5,111 bases of DNA, taken from NCBI GenBank assembly GCA_003694425.1, contig RFJX01000210.1:1-5111 (forward strand), written 5' to 3'. Below, one piece after another: positions 1 through 5,111 of this stretch. The DNA is from Gammaproteobacteria bacterium. GTDB lineage: Bacteria; Pseudomonadota; Gammaproteobacteria; J113. Numbering within the stretch: the first letter of the stretch is position 1; the number at the start of each line of letters is the position of its first letter. The notes under the pieces are model-generated. The model saw only the letters and a list, made by a program, of their open reading frames with translations. It did no database searches and had not been told where the DNA came from. The translations under genes and the position numbers were made by a program.

Positions 1-2
1 CC

Positions 3-236
3 CTGTTCCTGCTGGCCGGGCTGATCATGCTCTTCACCCCCGGGCAGGGGCTGCTGACCATGCTGGTCGGTCTGCTGCTGATGAACTATCCGGGCAAGTA
101 CCGACTGGAGCGCTGGCTGGTCACCAGGCCCCGGGTCCTCGAGACCCTCAACTGGATCCGGGCGCGCACCGGCCACCCCCCGCTGGCGGCCCCCGCGGGA
201 CACGCCTCCCGTGCCGAGGAGAACCCGCGTCACTGA
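3..236 (+). CDS. PGPGW-type small membrane protein, 3' end only
   Basis: The reading frame is open from the first complete codon at position 3 to a TGA at 234-236, so the true start lies upstream of the window. The visible 77 residues begin with a hydrophobic stretch (LFLLAGLIMLF), then a short turn TPGQG, a second hydrophobic stretch (LLTMLVGLLLMNYPG), and a basic tail with RLERWLV and LNWIRARTGHPPL. Two short membrane segments joined by a PGxG turn and followed by a cationic amphipathic tail fit the putative transmembrane family named PGPGW. The match is from memory of the family, not a search. Its function is unknown. The tail would face the cytoplasm by the positive-inside rule. An internal ATG at 27 exists, but it would cut the first membrane segment, so it is unlikely to be the start. 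Confidence 0.7.
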   Translation: MFLLAGLIMLFTPGQGLLTMLVGLLLMNYPGKYRLERWLVTRPRVLETLNWIRARTGHPPLAAPAGHASRAEENPRH

Positions 237-313
237 TCCGGACCGGCAGCGGGCGGGTCAGTCGCTGTCTCTTCTCCGGCCACCAGGCCGTCGCTGCAGG
301 ACCCTGACGGGAT

Positions 314-342
314 TTGACAAGCCGCGGCGGGCTGTCTATACA
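314..342 (+). promoter_or_regulatory. sigma70-type promoter of the desaturase gene
   Basis: TTGACA at 314-319 matches the -35 consensus exactly. TATACA at 337-342 is close to the -10 consensus, and the spacer is exactly 17 nt. Transcription would start near 349, giving a leader of about 33 nt that contains the ribosome binding site. A short inverted repeat, CTGT (332-335) and ACAG (342-345), brackets the -10 element and could be an operator half-site pair, but it is only 4 bp per arm and may be chance. This promoter lies inside the possible N-terminal extension of the desaturase frame, which argues against that extension. Confidence 0.75.
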
Positions 343-368
343 CAGGGTTCACGCGCCAGAAAAACGTC

Positions 369-374
369 GGAGGG
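369..374 (+). promoter_or_regulatory. ribosome binding site deciding the desaturase start
   Basis: GGAGGG lies 7 nt before the ATG at 382. The desaturase frame is open upstream to an ATG at 211, but no comparable site precedes that codon and the promoter lies between the two. The start at 382 is therefore preferred. Confidence 0.8.
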
Positions 375-381
375 ACAGAAA

Positions 382-1356
382 ATGGCAAGCAGTCTCGCCC
401 CGATAGTCGCACTTCTGACGGCCTGGGCCCTGTTGGTGTGGCAGATCACCGGCAGCGGGCCCCTCTGGGTCAAGCTGCTCTATGCCCTCCCGCTGGGTTT
501 CGTCTACAGCATGTTCTTCAATCTGGGGCATGAGTTGTGCCACCGGAGCTATTTCCGGGGGCGTTTCTGGAACCATTTCTGGGGGCGGGTTCTGTTCTCT
601 CTCATCTTCCACAATTACAGCCTGTTCGAGGTGATTCACAATCACCATCACCACGTCTATACCAACGTGAAGGGGCTCAACAGCTGGAGCCCCCATTCGC
701 CCGAGGAGTACCGCGCGATGTCGCCGCTGCGGCGTCTGTGGGAGCGCTTTCTGCGCAGTCCCGCCGGCATCGGCGTCTACTACGTGACCAACCGCCTGTT
801 CCGGCTCAAGTTCCTGCCCAACCGTAGTTACATGGGCGATCGGCTCAGGCCGGTCCAGTACTGGGATTTCGCCCTGATCGTGCTGGTCCATGCGGGGCTG
901 ATTGGCGCGGTCCGGCTGCTCGACCCGCAGCAGTGGCTGGTCGATCTCGTGATCATCGAGGTGGTGGCGCTGCTCGTCGGCATGCACATCGTCGGGACCG
1001 TGGTCTTCCTGCAGCACACCCACCGGGACATCCCCTGGTTCGCCGAGCCGGTAATCACCCGCAATCCCGAGGAGGTGACCACCACCTCGCCCGCCCTGGC
1101 CCCGGTCCCGGTCATGGACTTCTCCTACCACATCATGCACCACCGCAAACCGGCCCTGCCGGTATTCGAACTGAAGAGGCGTGAGCGTGAACTCTATGGT
1201 GACCGGGAGGTGAAGCGGGTCTCGCTGCTGGACCTGCGCCACCTGTTCGAAACCATGCGCCACTGCCAGCTCTATGACTACCGGAGACGGCGCTGGATGC
1301 GCTTCCGGGAGGTGGAGGCCGGGGAGCGAGAGGCCCTGGAGGCCGGTCAGGCCTGA
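382..1356 (+). CDS. membrane fatty acid desaturase family protein
   Basis: This is a 324-residue membrane di-iron protein of the fatty acid desaturase superfamily (Pfam FA_desaturase type). The metal-binding histidine clusters are all visible: HELCH at 50-54, HNHHHH at 86-91, QHTH at 211-214 and YHIMHH at 249-254. Hydrophobic segments near residues 5-22, 30-48, 162-180 and 186-210 are consistent with two pairs of membrane spans, with the histidines on one face. Such enzymes use O2 and an electron donor to introduce a double bond, or sometimes a hydroxyl group, into a membrane-bound acyl chain. The substrate and position cannot be told from the sequence. The boxes do not follow the usual AlkB alkane hydroxylase pattern, so a desaturase is the better call. 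The gene has its own promoter and appears to be a single-gene unit. Its last 10 bp overlap the end of the convergent kinase gene. Confidence 0.88.
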   Translation: MASSLAPIVALLTAWALLVWQITGSGPLWVKLLYALPLGFVYSMFFNLGHELCHRSYFRGRFWNHFWGRVLFSLIFHNYSLFEVIHNHHHHVYTNVKGLNSWSPHSPEEYRAMSPLRRLWERFLRSPAGIGVYYVTNRLFRLKFLPNRSYMGDRLRPVQYWDFALIVLVHAGLIGAVRLLDPQQWLVDLVIIEVVALLVGMHIVGTVVFLQHTHRDIPWFAEPVITRNPEEVTTTSPALAPVPVMDFSYHIMHHRKPALPVFELKRRERELYGDREVKRVSLLDLRHLFETMRHCQLYDYRRRRWMRFREVEAGEREALEAGQA

Positions 1357-3140
1357 GCGGATTCCCTCTCCTCCCGGGCCGCACCCAGGGCGCCGGCGAA
1401 TTCGCCCAGCCGGTTGCAGAAGTCGGAGCCGCGGTAGCTGACCCCGAGGGTGGGGGCCAGGTCGGCGAACTTCCCGGCGGCCGCGGAGACCAGGCGGCAC
1501 AGCCAGTCGATGTCGCCGTCGTGCAGATTGGCATGGCGATCGAGGAAGCGTTCCGCCCCCAGCAGGAGGTCCTCTCCCTCACCCGCGGTCCGCACCAGTT
1601 CACACAGCTCGCTGGCGAAGTTGGCGGTGTGCAGGAGGAGGCCCTGCGCGGTATCGAAGGGTTCGACGACCCCTTCGGGCAGCCGGTTCATGCACTCGAT
1701 GATGATCTGGGGGAAGTGCCACCTCGCCGCCACCGCCTTGCCCAGCTCGGGCGCGGGCAGCATGAGCACCGCCCGCTCCGCCTCGGTCCGGCTCCTGCCC
1801 CTGGCCATCAGCTCCCCGATCTCCCGATGTTCCTCCGGCAGATAGAAGGCCAGCAGATGGCTGCCCATGTCGTGGAACAGGGCGCACATGAAGGCCTCCT
1901 CCGCCAGTGCCGGGTCGCGTTGGCCGGCGATATGGCGGGCGACGAGGGCACAGACGAAGGCGCTGGCCAGCAGGTCCTTGAGCCCGGGGTCATCACCATC
2001 CTGCCGGTAGAGCAGGAGACCGTTGCTGATGGTCCGCACCAGCCGCAGGCCGAGGCGGGCGATTGCCTGGGAGATGGTCTTCACCTCCTTGTTGGCCGGG
2101 TTGAAGGCGACGGAGTTGGCGATCTTGATGATGCGGTTGGTCAGCGCGTAGTCGCGGACGATGACCGATCCCAGTCGGTCGAAGCTGACGCCGGAGTCCT
2201 CCGCGGTGAGCCGGTTGATCTCCGCGATGGCATGGGAGCAGGCCGGGAATTCCGGGCGGCGCTGCAGCCGCCGCATGAGGAACTCCAGCGCCAGCGAACC
2301 CTGCTCGGTGCTGCGCAGCATCTCGATGACATTGTCCAGCTCCGGGACCAGCTCGCTGGCCGAGGCGATCCGCCGTGCGGGGTCGCGCTGCAGCATCTCG
2401 CGCAGGAGGGCGACGACCTCCGGAGAGACACCCAGCGCATGGAGTCTGGCCCAGTCTATCTTCACGGTCTCCACCGCATGGATGATGGAGACGAAGCCCT
2501 TTTCGTTGATCGCGGGGGTACCGGTGAGGAGCTCGTAGAACACCAGGCCCAGGGTGAAGATGTCCGAAGCGGGGGTCAGCGGAGCCGCGGCGACCTGCTC
2601 CGGGCTCATGTAGCGGGGCGTGCCCGCCACCTCGTTGCGGTACCGATCGGTCTCGATCGAGGCAATCAGGCGGGCCAGGCCGAAGTCCATGATTCGGGGC
2701 CGCTTCTCCTGATCGATCATGATGTTCCGCGGGGAGAGGTCCAGGTGCATGACGCCCTGCTCGTGGGCGCAGCGCAGGCCGGCGGCGATGCGCACCAGCA
2801 GCGACAGGGCCTCGCGCTCCCCGAATCGACCGTGCTCCCGGATGTACTCCCTCAGGGTCATGCCGTCGACGAATTCGAACACCAGCACCGGGGTCTCGCC
2901 CAGCATCACCACCTCGAAGATGGGCACGACGGTGGGATGGCTGATGCGGGCGGCGATGCGGGCCTCGTCCGCAATGCCCTCGGAGACGCGGGTATCGCCG
3001 TTGGCCGGGGTGATCACCTTGAGCGCCACCTTGCGGTCCAGCTCCCGGTCATGGCCGAGATAGACCTTTCCCTGCAATCCCTCGCCGAGGCGACGCACCA
3101 GCTCGAAGCGCCCGATCATGGCCGGTTTCTTTCCGGTCAT
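1347..3140 (-). CDS. serine/threonine protein kinase fused to an HDOD domain
   Basis: This 597-residue protein has two parts. Residues 11-275 form a Hanks-type kinase: glycine loop GEGLQG (19-24), VALK with ATP-binding K41, helix C glutamate E59, catalytic D134 in HLDLSPRN, metal-binding D152 in DFG, and GTPRYMSPEQ (173-182) as the P+1/APE region. Residues about 285-485 form an HDOD domain, with the typical RLGLRLVRTISNGL stretch (362-375), LFHDMG (421-426) and AARWHFP (471-477). No membrane segment is evident, so it is probably cytoplasmic. HDOD domains occur in bacterial signalling proteins, and the kinase presumably phosphorylates an unknown partner or controls the HDOD part. The HRD arginine is Leu and the usual catalytic-loop Lys is Ser136, so activity may be atypical. 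The start at 3140 is chosen because GGGAGAG lies just upstream; an ATG at 3119 is possible. The 3' end overlaps the desaturase. Confidence 0.9.
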   Translation of the reverse strand: MTGKKPAMIGRFELVRRLGEGLQGKVYLGHDRELDRKVALKVITPANGDTRVSEGIADEARIAARISHPTVVPIFEVVMLGETPVLVFEFVDGMTLREYIREHGRFGEREALSLLVRIAAGLRCAHEQGVMHLDLSPRNIMIDQEKRPRIMDFGLARLIASIETDRYRNEVAGTPRYMSPEQVAAAPLTPASDIFTLGLVFYELLTGTPAINEKGFVSIIHAVETVKIDWARLHALGVSPEVVALLREMLQRDPARRIASASELVPELDNVIEMLRSTEQGSLALEFLMRRLQRRPEFPACSHAIAEINRLTAEDSGVSFDRLGSVIVRDYALTNRIIKIANSVAFNPANKEVKTISQAIARLGLRLVRTISNGLLLYRQDGDDPGLKDLLASAFVCALVARHIAGQRDPALAEEAFMCALFHDMGSHLLAFYLPEEHREIGELMARGRSRTEAERAVLMLPAPELGKAVAARWHFPQIIIECMNRLPEGVVEPFDTAQGLLLHTANFASELCELVRTAGEGEDLLLGAERFLDRHANLHDGDIDWLCRLVSAAAGKFADLAPTLGVSYRGSDFCNRLGEFAGALGAAREERESAQA

Positions 3141-3144
3141 CCAT

Positions 3145-3151
3145 CTCTCCC
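3145..3151 (-). promoter_or_regulatory. ribosome binding site of the kinase-HDOD gene
   Basis: On the minus strand GGGAGAG precedes the ATG at 3140, with GGGAG about 6 nt from the codon. The next in-frame ATG (3119) has only a weak GGAAAG at 9 nt. This favours 3140 as the start. No convincing -35/-10 pair was seen in 3152-3240, so the kinase may be co-transcribed with the DUF1992 gene. Confidence 0.6.
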
Positions 3152-3209
3152 TGCAGCAGTCACGAAACTGACATCGGCCACAAACGGCGGGACTTTAGGA
3201 TTTCCCGGC

Positions 3210-3232
3210 AAGCCCCTGTAGCAAGGGGGCTT
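3210..3232 (-). other. GC-rich hairpin between the DUF1992 and kinase genes
   Basis: AAGCCCC (3210-3216) and GGGGCTT (3226-3232) form a perfect 7-bp stem with a 9-nt loop. It starts 9 nt after the DUF1992 stop codon. No T-tract follows it on either strand, so it is not a standard intrinsic terminator. It could attenuate or protect the 3' end of the upstream message. Confidence 0.4.
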
Positions 3233-3240
3233 CGATGGGA

Positions 3241-3621
3241 TCACCTCCGCTCGAGGCGGTGCAACAGGGACTGCCGGTAGGCGGGATCGAGGAACAGCGG
3301 GCCGTCGCCGCGGTGCAGGAGGTCGAGGCGCAGCCGCAGCAGGCCCAGGCGGCGGGCGGCCTGCTCCCGGCCATCTTCGTCTCCCGCCCGCTCCAGCGCC
3401 TCGACCAGCTGGCCGAGCTCGTGGATCTCGCGGCGCAGGCCGACCTCCGGCGGCACGTAGCCCGCGTTCTTCAGCACCCGCAGGGCCATGCGCAGATCCG
3501 GCGCCACCAGGGAATCGTCGTCCAGGCGCAGGGGTTTGCCGGCACCCGGCAGGTCGTCGAAGACGCCGGCCTCCATGGCCTCGACGATACGGGCCTCGGC
3601 AAGCTGGTCCAGCAACAGCAT
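3241..3621 (-). CDS. DUF1992 (YhdN-like, DnaJ-C28-type) domain protein
   Basis: The 126-residue product starts MLLLDQLAEARIVEAMEAG and contains FDDLPGAGKPLRLDDDS, then APDLRMALRVLKNAGYVPPEV and a charged helical C-terminal half rich in Leu, Arg and Glu. This is the recognised pattern of DUF1992, a small soluble domain also found in eukaryotic DNAJC28 and in E. coli YhdN. The length matches a stand-alone family member. The biochemical function is not established. The frame stays open upstream to an ATG at 3759, but the family normally begins at the MxLLDQ segment and the upstream residues look unlike protein, so 3621 is chosen. No Shine-Dalgarno site precedes this ATG. The kinase gene follows 100 bp downstream on the same strand, and an IS110 element lies upstream. 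Confidence 0.85.
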   Translation of the reverse strand: MLLLDQLAEARIVEAMEAGVFDDLPGAGKPLRLDDDSLVAPDLRMALRVLKNAGYVPPEVGLRREIHELGQLVEALERAGDEDGREQAARRLGLLRLRLDLLHRGDGPLFLDPAYRQSLLHRLERR

Positions 3622-3782
3622 GGAAGGGAGTCTAGCACCCGATCGCCCCGGGGTGGGGCTGGCGCTGGAGTTGCAGGGTGGATTGCGCTTCGTCTCTTCC
3701 TCCCCGCAATCAGTCCATCTCCGCGCCCTGCGTGTCTCATGCGTTGGAATCGGTGCCAATCAGGGGCCATGCAAGATCGATG
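3622..3782. other. intergenic stretch between the DUF1992 gene and the IS target repeat
   Basis: This 161-bp stretch has no supported gene. It holds the possible extended -10 site next to the DUF1992 start, short GC palindromes (CGATCG and CCCCGGGG near 3641-3651), and at 3718-3743 a sequence loosely resembling the arm of the repeat at the far end of the IS (shared core CGTGTCTC). Before the IS inserted, this stretch ran directly into the 110-bp inverted repeat. Confidence 0.5.
3629..3637 (-). promoter_or_regulatory. possible extended -10 promoter giving a leaderless DUF1992 mRNA
   Basis: On the minus strand TGCTAGACT fits the extended -10 pattern TGnTAnnnT, and exactly 7 nt separate it from the A of the DUF1992 ATG at 3621. 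Transcription would then begin at or next to the start codon, which would explain the missing ribosome binding site. No -35 match is present. The match is short and could be chance. Confidence 0.3.
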
Positions 3783-3795
3783 TTCACCACAGAGA
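3783..3795 (+). repeat. left arm of the intergenic inverted repeat, first part (split by the IS)
   Basis: TTCACCACAGAGA is the outer 13 nt of a 20-nt repeat arm. The remaining 7 nt, CACGGAG, continue at 5015-5021 beyond the IS. Rejoined, the arm matches the reverse complement of 5092-5111 at 18 of 20 positions. The rejoined motif resembles the CACCACAGAGACAC-type dispersed repeats that I recall from many bacterial genomes. Confidence 0.8.
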
Positions 3796-3809
3796 TACTG
3801 TGTTGATAG

Positions 3810-4763
<954 letters not shown>

Positions 4764-4770
4764 TTATCAA

Positions 4771-4776
4771 CCTCCT
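4771..4776 (-). promoter_or_regulatory. ribosome binding site of the transposase
   Basis: AGGAGG on the minus strand lies 13 nt before the ATG at 4757, which is long, but only 7 nt before an in-frame CTG at 4763-4761. Either inefficient initiation at the ATG or use of CTG would keep transposase levels low. Confidence 0.55.
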
Positions 4777-4803
4777 CGCTGTGCAGGGCCAAGGGAAACG
4801 CAC

Positions 4804-4965
4804 CCAATACCTTGTGTCGCTCTCCTCACACACGCAGGCTCTTCCCGAAGGGAGGCCTCAGATACCGTCCAGCTTCACAAAGGTTGGCGTGGGACTTATC
4901 TCCGCGACAGACTCTCAGGTCTCAGACACAGAACAGGTTGCCCACACCTCACCGGGCGTCCCCGG
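4804..4965 (-). ncRNA. predicted IS110 bridge RNA
   Basis: The left end of the IS folds by eye into the three-part form known for IS621. A 5' hairpin pairs CCGGG with CCCGG (4952-4965). The target-binding loop is closed by GGUGUGGG (4941-4948) with CCCACGCC (4886-4893). It contains left guide UUCUGUGUCU (4924-4933), a small hairpin (4909-4922) and right guide UCGCGGAGA (4899-4907). The donor-binding loop is closed by CCAACCUUUGUG (4876-4887) with CACAAGGUAUUGG (4804-4816). It contains left guide ACGGUAUCU (4860-4868), a hairpin (4837-4857) and right guide GUGUGUGAG (4825-4833). Each guide pairs fully, counting G-U, with the flanking target or the joined IS ends, and each includes the CT core or its AG complement. 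A minus-strand GATAAT (4972-4977) could be a -10 placing the RNA start at the 5' hairpin. The true ends are unknown; the RNA may run a few nt further each way. Confidence 0.85.
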
Positions 4966-5003
4966 AAAAACATTATCATCAACCAACCATTGACCACGGC
5001 TAT

Positions 5004-5009
5004 AACGTA
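5004..5009 (-). promoter_or_regulatory. -10 half of a promoter that would form at the joined IS ends
   Basis: On the minus strand TACGTT (5004-5009) keeps the three most conserved -10 bases (TAnnnT). In the integrated form no good -35 lies upstream. If the ends are joined in a circle through one core copy, TTGACT from the right end (3808-3813, overlapping the transposase stop codon) comes to lie exactly 17 nt upstream. Junction promoters of this kind are known in IS110 relatives. This one is an inference from spacing. Confidence 0.45.
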
Positions 5010-5014
5010 TGAGA

Positions 5015-5021
5015 CACGGAG
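5015..5021 (+). repeat. left arm of the intergenic inverted repeat, remainder
   Basis: CACGGAG completes the 20-nt left arm begun at 3783-3795. With the GAGA overlap counted at this side too, GAGACACGGAGG spans 5011-5022. It provides the left target half (CTCCGTGTCT on the minus strand, 5012-5021) that pairs with the bridge RNA. Confidence 0.78.
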
Positions 5022-5091
5022 GGGAATAACGATACGGATCCATCCTCAGTGAGTCCGTGAAGATATCGGAAGAGAAGCAGGCCTCCGTGTT
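5022..5091. other. interior of the intergenic inverted repeat
   Basis: These 70 bp separate the two arms in the reconstructed empty site. They contain no supported gene. A small palindrome CTCAGTGAG lies at 5045-5053, and an extra copy of the arm motif, CTCCGTGT, lies at 5083-5090 next to the right arm. Confidence 0.5.
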
Positions 5092-5111
5092 CTCCGTGTC
5101 TCCGTGGTGCA
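5092..5111 (-). repeat. right arm of the intergenic inverted repeat, with tandem CTCCGTG units
   Basis: The reverse complement of these 20 nt matches the rejoined left arm at 18 of 20 positions. With 5083-5090 it makes three near-tandem units: CTCCGTGT (5083-5090), CTCCGTGT (5092-5099) and CTCCGTGG (5100-5107). The arm reaches the window edge, so the repeat may continue. It also carries an unoccupied match to the IS target, CTCCGTGTCT followed by CCGTGG. Confidence 0.75.

Noticed and set aside
277..290. Hairpin CGGCC-ACCA-GGCCG as a terminator of the PGPGW gene
   Set aside because: The stem is only 5 bp and no T-tract follows it on either strand.
211..381. N-terminal extension of the desaturase to an ATG at 211
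   Set aside because: The extension contains the promoter at 314-342 and lacks family-like sequence, and the ATG at 382 has a good ribosome binding site.
349..1500. 383-codon open frame on the minus strand opposite the desaturase
   Set aside because: It overlaps both the desaturase and the kinase end in another frame, has Arg/Gly/Pro/Gln-rich composition, and no motif.
1521..3221. 566-codon open frame on the plus strand opposite the kinase gene
   Set aside because: It is antisense to a gene with clear kinase and HDOD motifs. Its product is low-complexity, rich in Gly, Asp, Gln and His, and shows no domain. It is a shadow caused by GC-biased codon use.
3210..3232. Hairpin AAGCCCC/GGGGCTT as an intrinsic terminator of the DUF1992 gene
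   Set aside because: The stem is real, but no T-tract follows it, so it is listed only as a hairpin.
3718..3743. Third, degenerate copy of the inverted-repeat arm
   Set aside because: It shares CGTGTCTC and some flanking bases with the right arm, but the rest diverges. The match could be chance in GC-rich DNA.
3622..3759. N-terminal extension of the DUF1992 protein to an ATG at 3759
   Set aside because: The extra 46 residues look like translated non-coding DNA, and the known family members begin at the MxLLDQ segment.
5083..5107. The CTCCGTG tandem units as the start of a CRISPR array
   Set aside because: The units are 8 nt with at most 1 nt between them and no spacers. They belong to the inverted-repeat arm.

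Overview
The window looks like chromosomal DNA of a GC-rich proteobacterium. The codon use, a YhdN-type DUF1992 gene, a PGPGW membrane protein and a Ser/Thr kinase fused to an HDOD domain suggest a gammaproteobacterium, possibly of the Chromatiales/Ectothiorhodospiraceae kind. That placement is an inference, not read from a marker gene.

Layout. Positions 3-236 (+) are the 3' end of a small PGPGW-type membrane protein. Positions 237-381 are a gap with a near-consensus sigma70 promoter (TTGACA, 17 nt, TATACA) and a Shine-Dalgarno site for a membrane fatty acid desaturase (382-1356, +). The desaturase meets a convergent kinase-HDOD fusion protein (1347-3140, -) tail to tail with a 10-bp overlap of the coding ends. 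Upstream of the kinase on the same strand is a DUF1992/YhdN-like gene (3241-3621, -). Then comes an apparently intact IS110-family element of about 1.22 kb (3795-5013), whose transposase (3810-4757, -) reads toward the DUF1992 gene. The IS sits inside one arm of a 110-bp intergenic inverted repeat whose other arm ends at the window edge (5092-5111).

The most informative part is the IS. Only 14 nt follow the transposase stop, while about 255 nt precede its start, which is the layout of the IS110 group that carries a bridge RNA in its left end. That leader folds by eye into a 5' hairpin, a target-binding loop and a donor-binding loop. The four guide segments can each be paired, using only Watson-Crick and G-U pairs, with the DNA that actually flanks the element (target) or forms its joined ends (donor). 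All four share a CT core. This fixes the element ends, reconstructs the empty site, and suggests an RNA-guided transposon specialised for a dispersed palindromic repeat. Wobble pairing falls where the two visible repeat arms differ. The second arm is an unoccupied match to the same guides.

The other genes do not form an obvious pathway. The desaturase probably modifies membrane lipids, and the kinase-HDOD protein is probably a signalling protein. No tRNA, rRNA or CRISPR array was seen.
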